Shown: positions 12,324-25,543, counted from the stretch's first letter. The stretch: 64,000 nucleotides of DNA from Carposina sasakii (GCA_014607495.2 CP053152.1:9841899-9905898); one strand, 5' to 3'. A program made the numbers and translations. The notes: generated from the letters alone by a model not told the origin.

Positions 12324-14204
12324 TAAATAGTTAAATATGGCCCCATTTTCCTAGACTTCCATTCAGACAAAACTTATCTAATAGATTATAAATACAATAG
12401 ATAAATTTTAGTCTAGCAATGGCAGAACTTATGACTTCTAATGTCACAAACTTTACAGACGTTAGCATTGTTGCCAATCGTAAAGATTGATACCAGAAAA
12501 TTAGAAGTAAGGTTCAGTATTATTCATCTGTGGGAGAATTACACTGAAGGATCGTATTCCGCGTGGGTTTCGCGAAGGTTTTTATCGTGCCATTATAGTT
12601 TTAGTCGGGGCCGCCATTGAGAGCTTTTGTCTTAGTACGTAGGCGTCCCTCTCATTCATCGGTGTATAGTTCTTAATGGCAAAACTGAAGGCGCCGCGGC
12701 GGCGACGTGACGACTTCGTTTTTATAAAACATCCCGATAGGGTGTGCGTTTATGTGTGCGCACACTAATAACAGCATTTTATAGCTTTCAAGATTTAAAA
12801 AAATGGGTTAATTCGACTCGCACAAATTAATTTTACAATGCGCTTTCAAGATACGTTTAACCCTTTGCTGATCGTGAAAGCTGCATCTCCTTTCGTGTTT
12901 GTCGGTTTAAAAACTCACGGGCGCGGCGTTCTCTTCGGCAATGAGCTAGCAAGCTGTCCTAGTAATAGTATTGGCTACCCCTATATACTAGTGGCTGCCC
13001 CTATATATTGTTGGCTATAGTAGCACATATAGTAGACTGGTCTATTTAACAAGCCACTGTTGTAAATCTGATTATTAAATGTAGCTTTATGCAACAGGCG
13101 AAGTAACAACTCTGAGGACTTGAGGTGTGTGAAACGTTTTCTATTTTTTTTATACTCATAATTAGTTGTCTATGTAGGTACCTATACTACTTTATATGCT
13201 GAATATGATGCTAATAAGTATGATATAATTAAGTAGGTCAAAGAAGATATTAAATGAGGGTTATTTATTTTGAGACGTAATTTTTCTTTAGCTTCTGCCA
13301 TACAGTGAACACTAACCCTTACAGAAGAAGCGGAGGCGGGCGGTTCACGAGCAGGCGGAAATGCCGTCTTGCATTTTATAAAGAGACTCCTTTTTGCTGA
13401 TCGCTTACTGAATACCGATGCGTTCCGCGAAAAGAAATATAATTAATATCGCAAATACGAGCAAACCAATTAATATAATAGGTAAATTCAACAAGATGGC
13501 GCCGGCCAAGCCGCGCGACGCATTTTAAATGCGAATTTTATGTAATTATTATTTAATTACATATCATATTTATGATAAATGTGATACATATATTATTGTT
13601 GTATAAGGTAATAAATCTATTCAATTGGTGTAATGGCTTGTAAGTGAATAAATTAATCATAACTTGTTGATTGTTATCCACCTAGTATCTACCTTACCTA
13701 CATAGTACCTATAGATGGAAATAAGGAAAACTGAGTGGAAACTATATTTATTTATATATAAAAAATATGTAAAATAAATACTTTGAAATAATAACTTTTT
13801 CTAATATAGAAATGGGCACAGAAATTAATGATACATCGTAAAGAAGGTAGTTTTCGATAGAATAAGAATAAAAGGAGCGCTAGTCCTGATTCACTGTCCG
13901 ATTAGAGTATCCTGCTTTGAAAATTATTTATTTTTCATTTTTTGTGACGTTATTCTTTATACGGGTCACAGGCAAGTGTTAAATCTAAACATAATACCTA
14001 TAGTTACATACGGACGGATATGCATTATAAAACTTTACCCATCATAAATTATACAAGACACTTTATGTACTGCGATAAACAGAATTGTACAGAGGAAGCT
14101 GGCTTTATGCCCGATATGCCCAAAATTTTGGCCAGAATTCAGTTAAACTTGCAGGGCTACTCTCTAGAATATTCTATTTTTTGACACATCATGCGCTTAC
14201 ATGG
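12324..14204. other. Intergenic with two GC-rich patches
   Basis: No gene is supported. GC-rich, CpG-containing patches lie at about 12550-12760 (with TTTTTATAAAAC nearby) and 13320-13520 (containing CAAGATGGCGCCGG, which has the CAAGATGGCG core of YY1-type sites). Both could be regulatory. No transcript structure can be read. Confidence 0.35.
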
Positions 14205-14575
14205 ATATACAGGTGTTTTTTCGTTGCCACCCTTAACGAGGGGTACGTACTCTATACATCAAATAAAGTAGGTTTATGCCAAAAAAAAATGCTGGGAAGC
14301 GATGTAAATTTTTTATTTTTTTAAATTACCTACTTGATCGAGCGAAATTTATAGTATCCAGTGTTTATGCTAGTTTTTTTATAGACAGATATTAATTATC
14401 TGTCGTAAAAAGTCTTGCTACACGCGTATATGTGCATTTATGCAGAAAAACGCAGTCTATTTACTCAACTTTGGACCCTAATATCTTGGGAACCAGACAC
14501 TTTCACGGAGATCGTGATGATGAGGAGATTCCGTAGTTTTCGGGAACGTTGACTAACAAAAAACATTCTGTATAT
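14205..14575 (-). repeat. Dispersed repeat family R, copy 1 (minus)
   Basis: The reverse complement matches 46365-46745 and 49391-49665 over long blocks, for example CGTTCCCGAAAACTACG, TTAGGGTCCAAAGTTGAGTA and AATAGACTGCGTTTTTCTGC. It is non-coding and its class is unknown. Confidence 0.8.
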
Positions 14576-15639
14576 TATTTTTATCTAATACTTAACCCAC
14601 CGAATTATACAAGATGATTTCATGTTACTCGTAGAAACACTTAATTTCGTTTTAATAAGTGGCAAGTAGGACTACAGATAGCAGGAGCACAAGAGTTCAT
14701 TTTTACATATGTAGTTTTAAGAGTTACCCAGCCAAACTAGGCTTCAATATACAACACACAAGTTACAATGCTCTTCGTTTTATGGTGCGAAAACACTGTT
14801 GCATTATATATAGGTCAAACAAAACAATTAAGTGCCGTCGACGGGGCCAAAACTGTTCGGTCATTTATGGTATATTAATTTTATTTGCTTGTAGTATAAT
14901 AGTATCTCCGTCACAGTTTCAACGCCTAGTCTGAGCAATGGAGACATTGTGAGTTTGTATTCAAGAAGGTCCATGACCTTTATTCTAGAATAAGTACTTT
15001 ACAAATGTTCGCGAATTCGCTGCCGCTGTCGAAAGCGAAATCTGACTACAGTTTACTGCGAAATAATATAATATTATCGTCTTCCTGCCATTATACTTAC
15101 AATTTATTATGGGGTCGACGCAGTAAGGTTCTTTCGAAACTCATATTCGGCCTGGCATTCGGCCACCTGTCTGCCAATCCTCCTCGAGCAAACTACGAAA
15201 TAATAGTACAGAAAAAATGCGTTGTAGAAGTTGTCAATTAACTACTAAAACAAATGCTAAGAACTTGCTAAGAATGATGCATGGGTTTAGTGATATAAAG
15301 ACAATCCCTCATATTGACCTATTTAAAGATACCCTGCAAAACGTTTTACAAAACCATTATTTGAGTCTCAAGGGCTCCAGGCACGGACAACCTAATTGAT
15401 TGAAATGTGTTTTGTGCTCAATCATTAGCTTCGAGGCAACAGTGACATCCAATTCACCAAACTGAAGGGCTGATTGGCCCTATTATGGCAATTAACCCTC
15501 CGAACTCTGTCAGTCAACATTATTAAGAAAGAGACTTGATACGACTCAATCAGCTGGCGTCTGGGAGCGATAGCAACAACTTTGAGTGAGTGCGTGTGTA
15601 CCTACTTTTGGCAGGCATTTTCCTTTATATTAATCACTA
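14576..15639. other. Intergenic, nothing recognised
   Basis: Three open frames of 60-91 residues lie here (14659-14934, 15005-15241, 15217-15399), without start context, domain or splice structure that would support a gene. Confidence 0.45.
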
Positions 15640-16860
15640 GTGGCCCGCCCTCGCTTCGCTTCGGTACATATCAGTACATTAGCTACAACTTCATATGTAG
15701 GTACAGCGGTTTTCGTAAAAATTTTAAACACCCGTTGGTCCCCTTCCCGTGGGAATTTCTGGAAATCCGTTCTTAGAGCTTGCTTATAGTCCCTAATCCG
15801 ATTTCAACTTCGTAAAAATAGCGGTTTTCGTAAAAAATTTCAATTTCCGTAAGTCACCTTCCCGTGGGAATTTCGGGAAATCCTTTCTTAGTGCTCCCTC
15901 GCAGTCCCTAATGAACGTACAGGTCTGATTTCAAATTCGTATTGTCGTAAAAAAATGAATTCCCGTTGGTCCCCTTCCCGTTGGGAATTTCGGGAAATCC
16001 GTTCTTAGTGCTTTCTTGTAGTCCCTAATCCGATTTCAGCTTCATACAAATAGCAGTTTTCGTAAAAATTTGGAATTCCCGTTTGTCCTTTCTCGTGGGA
16101 ATTTCGGAAAATCCGTTCTTAGTGCTTCCCCGCAGTCCCTAATGAACATATATGTCCAATTGTAGCTTCACATGTACAGCGGTTTTTGTAAAAAAAAATT
16201 GAATTACCGTTAGTCCTCTTCCCGTGGGAATTTTTGGAAATCCATTCTTTCAGCTTCATACAAATAGCAGTTTTCGTAAAAAAAATTAATTCCCGTTTGT
16301 CCCTTCCCGTGGGAATTTCGGGAAATCCGTTTTTAGTGCTTCCCCGCAGTCCCTAATGAACATATATGTCCGATTTAGCTTCACATGTACAGCGGTTTTT
16401 TTAATTGAATTCCCGTTAGTCCTCTTCCCGTGGGAATTTTTGGAAATCTATTCTTAGCGCTCCCTCGCAGTCCCTAATGAACGTACAGGTATGATTTCAA
16501 ATTCATATGTATCGCGGTTGTCGTAAAAAAATAATTCCCGTTTGTCCCCATCCCGTGGGAATTTCGGGAAATCCGTTCCTAGTGCTTCCTCGGGGTCCCA
16601 AATGAACATATATGCCCGATTTCAGCTTCATATGTATAGCGGTTTTCGTAAAAAATATAGAATTCCCGTTGATCGCCTTCCCGTGGGAATATCGGGAAAT
16701 TCTTATAGCCTATGTTCATCCAGGTCCAATAAGGATTCTAACGGTGAAAGAATATTTGTAATCGGTCTAGTAGTTTCGGAGCCTATTCGCTGCAAATAAA
16801 CAAACAAACAATCAAAGTTAACTCATTATAATATTACCTATAGTATGGAAGTATAGATAT
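15640..16860 (+). repeat. Minisatellite array in a retroelement-like tail
   Basis: Nine copies of a unit centred on TCCCGTGGGAATTTCGGGAA occur near 15746, 15861, 15977, 16092, 16221, 16305, 16427, 16551 and 16680, so spacing is 84-129 bp. The array starts after CCCGCCCTCGCTTCGCTTCG. It ends in GGTCTAGTAGTTTCGGAGCC followed by AAACAAACAAACAA and TATAATATTA, a 3' tail type common in insect RTE-like and related retroelements. A second tail of this sort is at 36420-36632. Open frames across it are incidental. Confidence 0.8.
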
Positions 16861-17015
16861 ACAGGGTGTAATAGAAAGGGTATGTTAAGCGAAAAGCTAT
16901 GTAAATAGCCCACTATAGAGTACCTATTTCCAAAATTTCAGACTCAAATTCACATTTATATTTTTCTCGGATAGTATGCTTTTCGCTTAACATACCCTTT
17001 CTGTTACATCCTGTA
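16861..17015. mobile_element. Foldback element with ACAGGGTGTA ends
   Basis: The left arm ACAGGGTGTAATAGAAAGGG continues through TATGTTAAGCGAAAAGC. It pairs with GCTTTTCGCTTAACATACCC and the CCTGTA end. A related, more diverged copy lies in an ERP44 intron at 56195-56390, and a partial one at about 20515-20595. Confidence 0.75.
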
Positions 17016-18397
17016 GATGTACAATCTTATAGGTATTTGTACAATGATTTATTATTGTAATATAATTTGAGATTTCAACGAAAAGAGCTTGATGTAAAGA
17101 AACAATGGTAGATGCATACATTTGTGTAGAGCTTATTAGAGCGATTCTTTAAAAAAGTGAGATTATGACACATTCAATTTCAAACATATGAGAACATAAA
17201 ACCTTTTTTTTACGAGATATGGCTTTCAAGGAAAACATGGGGGTAGTTAAGTGATTCATACTACATCATGCATGTGCTACACATAAGAGTATTCCTTATT
17301 TTCGAAACTAAACGGGCTTGTGTAACTAAGATTGTAACAAACAGGTAGATGATTTAATGATTACCCGGGTTTACATTACTATTTTGCATAATAATCGTAG
17401 TATATTCATTCATTTATCCTTGCAGAGGTGTTTTTCAAGGTTGATACAAAAATACTGATTCTAAATTGTATTATTTAACCGACCCATTAGCTTTTCTTTT
17501 CGGTATACTTAATTATTTAGATATGTTTACTTTATGGTTATAGCCACAGTGAAAGTTTATCCCGATTATGAGCTAAGATAATAACAGAAATCTTGCGATA
17601 TAACTTTATAGACGTGGCGACATAAAATGTTACCAATAAAAATACAGTCAGCCTGTCGAACTGATTTATTGAGATCGACCTTATTTCGATTAAAAGGTCG
17701 TACTAGTGTAGTAGTAGTTTCGTATGTCAACTTATATATAAACAAAGAGGCATATAACAATATAGCAATCACGGGATATGAAGTAGGAGATAATCCTAAC
17801 ATTAGAGTCTATATTGTGGAAAAACCAAAAGCTAATACGAAGCATGAGTAATCGACACATGCTAAGCCGAAGTACGTTCGCATCTGCGTGAATTATGTTC
17901 TTATCACGTATTATATTAATATTTGCACAGGTAATATTTAATGCGGGCAAGATTGTGGAGTGACGTCATCGTTGCACCGCGTAGGGCACTGACGACAATG
18001 GGCGCTTAGCAAAACAAATTGACGCAAGTCATTAGAACTACACGCTTGTACTCTTGTTCCTCCCACACAGTTTCATTAAGCACTCCACTGTATTATCTCT
18101 GCATGTTAATCGGGAGCGAATGACACATTAGCTTTATTTTTAGTCCCAGGATCGGTTTGAGAACGCACATTGGTTATTTCGATTTATGATAGGAACTTTC
18201 CCAGCAAATTGGTTCGTTCAATAATAAACGAGTTAATGGTGTAGGAAACTCTGTAAGTGCTTATGATCGCTTTCAATTACATTGTTAAGCTACAGATAAT
18301 TGGATTTGATGATAGATTTAATCTATGTCCTATAGGTTAGAAATGTGAAGAAAACTTTCGTAAAGTAATCTCTAATTAGTAGAAAATATTATTAAGT
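17016..18397. other. Intergenic, nothing recognised
   Basis: Overlapping open frames on both strands at 17566-17950 show no domain and no codon signal I can separate from chance. Confidence 0.45.
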
Positions 18398-18545
18398 AAT
18401 ATAGTATGGTTAAGTGGCAATGGGCAGGGCACATAGCTCGAAGAACTGATGGCCGATGGATGGATGGAAGGTCGGAGTGGAGGTTGTTGGGGGAGGCCTA
18501 TGTCCAACAGTGGACTTCTCAGGGCTGTAAATGATGATGATGATG
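18398..18545 (+). mobile_element. LINE 3'-end fragment with C-terminal coding relic
   Basis: The translation gives VKWQWAGHIARRTDGRW and, near the end, LGEAYVQQWTSQ before a GATGATGATG tail. This matches the C-terminal WAGH...R and EAYVQQW signature of a LINE ORF2 frequent in Lepidoptera. Only the last 50 codons or so remain. Confidence 0.75.
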
Positions 18546-18721
18546 ATCCAATCCTTTTTGAGGCTGGATGCTACACAAGACTAACTTACCTAGTTTAATG
18601 AAGAGAACAATCATATACAGGTAAACAAGGTAAATAATGGGCATGGACATACTTCACATTTGCTTGTTAATTTGTTTTTCTTAGAAATGACGTTGATACT
18701 ATTTACATACATAGGCACATA

Positions 18722-18965
18722 CAATAATCACGCCTTTATCCCTTACGGGTTAAGCCAAGGGCCGACAGAACGACATAGTGCCACTTCTGACCAATTTTAA
18801 GGGTATTTTTTTACAAGTTTAGTAGTGACAGGTGATCAACCCATCGCCTACAAAACACCAAGACCCTCTTGTCCCTCTACTGACTTGTACAGTATGCCCG
18901 GGAAGAGAAGCAGCTGCAGTATTAGACGTTTTTTCACTTCCAGAACAGCATAGAAGATATTATTT
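18722..18965 (+). repeat. Dispersed repeat, copy 2 (inverted to 11480-11805)
   Basis: See the partner at 11480-11805. The shared blocks run in the same order in reverse orientation. The 65-residue open frame starting here is repeat-derived. Confidence 0.7.
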
Positions 18966-21280
18966 GTTAGTCATGTTGATGTTGGAATATAGATACATTA
19001 CACTCGGCTATATTTCCGACATGGGGTAGCTAGAATTGCAGGATCATAAACAAGAATCTACAGCTACGTTTAGCACAGCTGGAAGAGATGTTAATGATCA
19101 GTTACCGCATCAGTACAGGACGCTGGAAGTTGGAATTCAGAAGTATTTTAATGACTAAATTGCTTTTTGAAAATTATTTAGTAGTGTTGTACGATTGTTT
19201 TTGATGTTTTGCGATGCCCATAATTAATCTTGAACACGTACCTAATACGTATGAGTAGATACAGTACATAGTACCTATACTTTAAGCCAACTTTGCAAAA
19301 GGGCATTTAATTTTTAAATTTCACGCCCCTTAACCATAGGTGGGTTAATATTATTAAATAACCTTTTTCTCCTTTGTTACAAAGCAGTCTACGACATTCT
19401 TACAAAATTATGTAGAATAAGTAGGTACTACATAATTTTATAAGAATCCTCTGTCGTAGATGATCATTATGAATGAAGATGCTTATTATTATTTTTATAA
19501 ATAACAGATACTCGTAATTTTTATCTTCTGTCGTAACAGATGACCTGGCAACTATGGAGGCGTTCTCCACATTCGTCCAAGATAAGGGGAACACGGATCA
19601 CATAGGGAATGTGCTCTGTTTAGGCTCCTGTACTTCAAATTGAATAGTTAATACTTAAATCTTAGCAGCATTAATAGGTGAAAAGTGAGTTTGTACTTAG
19701 CCCACTTATCCCCAGGACTTGAAAAACATAACTTCGTTTGGCATTGACGTTCGTTGTCGCAACACTCCCATCCATAGAACTCCCATCAATAGCGGTAGGA
19801 ATTTATCATGCATGTGACTTGACGAAACGCGCGAAAATGAAGGCTTCCTATTGGAGCAAACGTGTCGGTGACGAACCTCTGTCGATTAAATCGAGAAAAA
19901 CTTACTTTGTTTATGACCCCAGCCTTTTTACCGCTTCTGGTAGGTACTGCATGTGTCTTAAACAGCCTTATACCTTAGGCCAGCATTTTGACCTCTTTTA
20001 ACGCCCAGACCTATAGGTAAACATGACAAATCTTAACCAAATGGACATTTTCTATGAATAAACTACATACGGAATCCTCATCATAATATACCAAGTCGTC
20101 TTTGGTCCGTTCTTTTTCTGTCACCCCTCAATGAGACGATAAGATGCCATTCACATCGCAGTCGTTTCTTTTAGGTCCGTTTCAGCTTGATAATCGGGGT
20201 TAGCGTTGCATAGTGACTGTAGTAGAGGTCAGTTTTCGAGAACACGTTGCCAGTTATCTCAATTATGTTAGTTGTTATGTAGCATTTCGTTCGTGCACTG
20301 GTTTAGGTACTCGTATGCGTGCAACATGTAGGTACAAAGTTGAGTTTGTGACATAGAGCACAGCGGAAACTAATTGGCATAGAATGATGCGAAAGAGTCC
20401 TAGATAGAGAAGTAGAAGAACGAGTCGAAATAACACGTTAATTTTTCCAGATAGAAAGATATTAAGAAATTCCTAATCAATACAGGAAAGTTCAAATAAA
20501 CATGTGATTTCAAGTCTCATATTTTTTATACTAATAGGTTCTTCATAGTGGGCTATTTTCATAGAATCTCGGATAACGTACATCCTGTATAAGTATTTTA
20601 TGCAACAGGAAATGCTGATTTGCATCTACATAGGTACTAGTCGAAAAGCAAATGTAACGTTTCTCCGGCAACATCCGGCAAATTGCAGTCTCAGTATTGA
20701 TATCCTCTTATCGAGACCTTTGCCACTGTACTTCAAAACAAGAGCGAAAGTAGGACTGCTTATTTATTGCATCCTACAAATCAGAGTTTTAATGTTTGTA
20801 TTATATCACAAAACCCGGCGTTTATCAGACATAATATTTATTATCATGTGACATATACCTACTCACTAGAGATGTAGGACCATTTTCATCCAGAACTCTA
20901 TTGACCTAAAACAAATAACTTAACAGTTACCTAACAAGACAGCAGCATCTAAACAAGTTGTTTACAGATAAATAAAATATCTGTCATAGGCCTCAATAGT
21001 CTCTAATCAAGAAATGAAGATTCAATTTTACAAAATATATTCCAGACATTTTGATGCCAAATGTTGTGTTAACGGGTGTACCTATAGTTATACATTTCTA
21101 AATCCCTGGAATAACTTTACAGGCGGTTGATATGGTAGTATAGTAATATCATTGTATACTTATTTTTTGTTTGTATCTATAACCTTAGTAGACGTGATAT
21201 GAAGTGATAATGACTAATCTTGCCAAATGACATTTGGCATTTTAATTCATTATATAGAACCCTCATAATTTTAAGTAATT
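18966..21280. other. Intergenic, nothing recognised
   Basis: No gene is supported. A fragment of the ACAGGGTGT-type element, containing CATAGTGGGCTATTTTCATA, is at about 20515-20595. Confidence 0.45.
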
Positions 21281-21352
21281 AACTCCACTGCTGAACATAG
21301 GCCTTCCCACAGAACAGGTAATATAGGCATTACCTGTTCTGTGGGCCTCCCT
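21281..21352 (-). mobile_element. LINE-end fragment with small hairpin
   Basis: CCACTGCTGAACATAGGCC is the reverse of the LINE end seen at 95-160. Immediately after it, CAGAACAGGTAAT and ATTACCTGTTCTG form a 13-bp perfect inverted repeat around six bases. Confidence 0.6.
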
Positions 21353-21500
21353 ACGAGATACCAAGATAAAAAACAGAAATCCCTACAAACCAATAATTTT
21401 ATTATATTCAATGCCATAGTGGATCAGTTGTCTCATTTACTTATTTTTTTTTTAACAATTGAGACAGATGATCAATGAATTAAATATTTTTTTTAAATCA

Positions 21501-21800
21501 TAGGGTAAAGACACACGGACTGCAATTCAACTTCAAGTCGATTGCAAAATTGCCAGTTCTAATGCAGTTTGAATGCAGTTGGCACGACCGTAATGAAACT
21601 GCAAACCAACGCACGTAACATGCAGTTTGATTGCAGTCGGTGTTTAGTTATATCGACAAGTGTACGGTACGACAGTTACGTTGACGTGCAGTGGGCTTGC
21701 AGTTTCATTGCAGTCGTGACAACTGCGTTCAAACTGCATCGGAACTGCAATTTTGCAGTCGTCTTGCAGTTGAATTGCAGTCCGTGTATCTTTACCCTTA
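21501..21800. mobile_element. 300-bp foldback MITE rich in TGCAGT
   Basis: The outer arms (GGGTAAAGACACACGGACTG against its reverse near 21780-21799) pair almost throughout, including CTGCAATTCAACT and GTTTGAATGCAGTTG. The interior repeats TGCAGTTTGAATGCAGT-like motifs on both strands. Long open frames on both strands are by-products of the palindrome. The flanks ATA and TTA differ by one base from a clean 3-bp duplication. Confidence 0.75.
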
Positions 21801-22764
21801 GGCGATGGTACCATAAATAAAGTATGCTTCAAATATAAGTAAGTACATAGCATTGTCACTGTTTGATTTCATAGAATAGATTAAATATTTATTTTAAAAT
21901 TACACATACACGGACAACAACATAGGACAAGAAAATAGAAATAGGGAGAAATACATGATAAATAGATCCATTTTGATTATCATTTGAATGGATAAAAGTC
22001 AACTGCAAACAAATCAGAATTTATTATAAAGTAGTAATTTATCGTAATATTTCACAATATGATCGAGAAAATTAATAGCACTGTTGATTGATTGAATATT
22101 TATGGTTTAATTTTATTTATTGCTTATGCGTTGTTATTGACATAATCTTAAACACTTATGTTATTCACAAAACTTAACTAGTGCAATTATTGTTGTTTGA
22201 GTATGTTTCAAGGTGTCTATGTACTAGAGTAAAAAGTTGAATAGAATATAAAACCTATGTAATTACATATTTCAATTTTTCGCATCTTGTATATTTCTTT
22301 AGTGACCGACCACTCGATCGTTAGACTGTAGGTCGGCACTTACTACTTACATAATAGAAAAATAGACAAACTTTTATTTTAAGGGAGGTCCCCCATTAGA
22401 TGAATTTGCCTTGAGTCATTTGTACCTCATCTCATACCTTTAGACCGCCCAAGATTAGCAAGTAACCTACCTACAGATGCTGCAATAAGAATATCGATTT
22501 GAGAATAATACATCTATTGAATTTCACTATCATAACGCGGTGCAACGCCCTCAATGCAAGTCGATATAACAATTTTATCGTTAATGTTTTTCATTGTGGT
22601 CTTACGATAAGTCGATCTTCATTTAAATATTGGAACTTGGGGTTAATGGCATCTCGGTATTAGGGTTCCCAACAGGCATACATACCTAAATTAAATATTG
22701 AATTATCCTTTCACAATGTTATAGAATTATACTTCATTAACATCTCCACTGCTGATGCGGAACA
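21801..22764. other. Intergenic, nothing recognised
   Basis: No gene or clear repeat seen. Confidence 0.45.
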
Positions 22765-22850
22765 ACACGAGAATTACATCACCTGCGCATCTCTTTTCTT
22801 GCATGTCGTAAGGGTCGACTAAGGAATTTAGGCCGGTTCTCTCCTACATG
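22765..22850 (+). repeat. Dispersed repeat family L, copy 1
   Basis: The core reads TTGCATGTCGTAAGGGTCGA followed by CTAAGGAATTTAGGCC. Shorter or diverged copies lie at 23131-23185 and 59335-59490. It is a familiar lepidopteran repeat of uncertain class. Confidence 0.6.
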
Positions 22851-25179
22851 ATCTTGCAATAGTGTCCTTTACAGTATTTTTATTTGAATTTATATCGAAA
22901 GTTCATAAAATAAAAGAAATATTTTCGAGAAAAAAAACTTCGCTAGCGTGAAAACTTTCCGGTATATAACGATTTCAAAATCACAATTTTAGACTTGCCA
23001 AAAACGCTCCATACAAACGGCTACACAATATGACGTCACTCTTTCAGTAACTTGTATGCGCTTAAAAGAACTTTTGTTCTACAGCTAGTTATATTAAATA
23101 TTGCGTTATTAAGATTCAACCATAGGAAACTACCCTAACATCACCTGCACGTCTCCTTCCTTGCATGTCGTAAGGGTCGTTGGGAACACATCCATGCGTG
23201 TCTACTTATATATTATGTATGAACTTTGCTTCTCATACAAAATTACCATTCCTTTGATCCTTAGTTAAGAAGTAACTGGATTACCGAATTGAAAGGAAGT
23301 AAGTGTTACTGCATTTATGTTTTTGAAAAATAAATGTTACCGTGGAAAAAAGTCTTCACATGTTGATTTTAGATGGAAATTAAGAATACTTTCATTTGAA
23401 AAATCTGAAAAACTAATCAATTATTAATGATTAATGATTACCTACTTCTTGAGATTAGTTACTACGAGTACAAGGTGTTAGCTAACTTAAAAAGCAAAGT
23501 TTACGGAGAACGTCAACTGCATATAGGTACTTGTAATCGTCACATAAATTCCAACATCCACAAAGATTTACACAAAATGCCTCATCCCAAATTGTTGGTA
23601 TGACTCAAATTCACTTTCTCAAGGCGGCAACCGTTATGCACACAAAGCGGAAGATAAAGTTATTGATTCTTGTGAAGCAACAAAAGTATTTTCGAAGCTT
23701 TGTAATGGTGCTAAGTGGCAACCCACTGCGATGCCCGAGGGATGATGGCACATTCCCTAGATAAGATAACTGGTGAGCATTGCAATCCGCTCAGTCACTT
23801 TCTTTTGCCCTGACGAAATGCGACGCAGAGAAATGTCACAAAAATTTTAGATGTAGTGGATGGAATGCAGAATGTAAAAGTTCCTATAATCATCCTATTC
23901 ATTTGCTTAGGTTATTTCGAGCCGTTCTTTCCATGATCAGATTGCCTACCTGAAGAATAATGTGATGCTGTTACTAAGACAGCATCAAAATTATCATTCA
24001 GACACTTGGAAAAAAATTCTCTTAGTGCTAGTTTCGCTACTATACGGCGAACGGAGCAGTCGCTCTAAGCGCCAAATCCTAAAGGGCGCCTAAATGGTAA
24101 AGATATAGGTATAATTATTAGGCGTATAATTAAGGTATAATTACAGGAGGCGCCATATTTGAATCTCGCTCCATTCTAATATTTACTTCAGGCCGGCGCT
24201 GGGTAGATACATGAAAAGTTTTTAGGAAATGTAGTAGTTGTAGATGTGTATTTTATTCATTATTAATTATCTACAAAATTTACAAAAAATGTACTTTGGC
24301 CATAAACTAGATCTGATAAAGCGCTATACAACTATGCAAGATTCGTGTTTTGAAATTCACAATAGTTTTCAAGATATTTCGCTTATAAGAACGTGAAAAA
24401 GGTAATTTTCAAATCGAAATTCTATCGAAAAATTTTTAAGTAATTGAGTTTCCACGTTAGCCAAAAACTTGATAAAGATTTAAATAAAAACATATATAAA
24501 AATTAGAGCTGTTGTAATCGGACAAGTATTTTAAAAAATGATTCTAAAATGCCTCTTTTGTCTGATCACAGCGCCTTAAAGGAAGGAAGAATACCTACAA
24601 AAAAAATTAAAAAATTCATAAAGAAATCACTTAAAAATTCACACTATTCTACTAATATTCAAGAATTGTCTTAATTACTTATAAGTACCCATAAGTATAA
24701 GAAATTGACGACATACCGTCTTACGTACCTACAGGTATACTTATACCATACAGTTACCTACATAGACAAAGCAAGTGCAAACGTTTATTATAAAGTCGTC
24801 ATGAACCACTCATTAATAGGTATTCATTGATAAATTAATAACACAGATGTTCGTCTTAAATACTTATTTGATTGTGCAATTATCTTAATTAACAAATAAA
24901 CAGTAAATCAATGTGATTAGTATTCTTGATAAGCTAACCAGCATAAATCATGGCTATGTTATCTGTGTACACGCCATAGACAGATCTTTAGTAACTTACT
25001 ACCGACTCTTTTAGCAAAGACCAAACAGTTTTCAGGTGAAACCACGCGATGGCTCATGAACGTAATTTCGCATAATTTTGTTATATTCGAACACTTCGCA
25101 CAGTGCTAACTATGCTTTCCGCGGACTCTTTATTACAGAAAAAAATGTTACATATAATACCAGAATATAGATTAACTAT
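22851..25179. other. Intergenic; short repeat copy at 23131-23185
   Basis: No gene is supported. At 23131-23185 a second copy of the CCTTGCATGTCGTAAGGGTCG repeat occurs. The rest is unrecognised. Confidence 0.45.
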
Positions 25180-25191
25180 ACTTATGTATAT

Positions 25192-25531
25192 AGCGGTGAT
25201 AGCCCAGTGGTTAAGACGTGCACCTTCCAAGCGGCAGGCGTAAGTTCGATCCCAGTCACGGGCCTGTGCCAATGAATTAATTTCATGTACAGATTTTAAT
25301 GTTGCAAAATAGTCACTTAACTCGTGCCTCGGAAAGCACGTAAAACCGTTGGTCCTGCGCCTGATCTCTCTCCAGTCGTGTCGGCTTTTCGTCCCATCGG
25401 ACTATGAGAGTAACGGAATAAAGAGTGCATCTGTGTTTGCACACACACTTGTGCACCATAATATCTTCTGCGTACCTGACCAATCTCCGTAGAGATTGGT
25501 CGCCTTGGCCGAAATACAGTCGGAGATCATC
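25192..25531 (+). mobile_element. tRNA-derived SINE with 12-bp target duplication
   Basis: The 5' head is tRNA-like, with a box A region (AGCCCAGTGGTTAAGACGTG) and box B region (AAGTTCGATCCCAGTC). The body contains CACACACTTGTGCACCATAA and GTAGAGATTGGTCGCCTTGG, familiar from lepidopteran SINEs. The 12-mer ACTTATGTATAT directly flanks both sides (25180-25191 and 25532-25543), so the element is full length and fairly young. The minus-strand open frames over it are not genes. Confidence 0.85.
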
Positions 25532-25543
25532 ACTTATGTATAT

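Noticed and set aside
15640..16860. CRISPR-like array of spaced repeats
   Set aside because: The unit is degenerate, spacing varies from 84 to 129 bp, the spacers are themselves repetitive, and this is eukaryotic DNA.
21569..21859. Open frames on both strands
   Set aside because: Products of the palindromic MITE at 21501-21800.
25192..25265. tRNA-like sequence with box A and box B
   Set aside because: It is the head of a SINE with 12-bp target duplications, not a free tRNA gene; no good acceptor stem was found.
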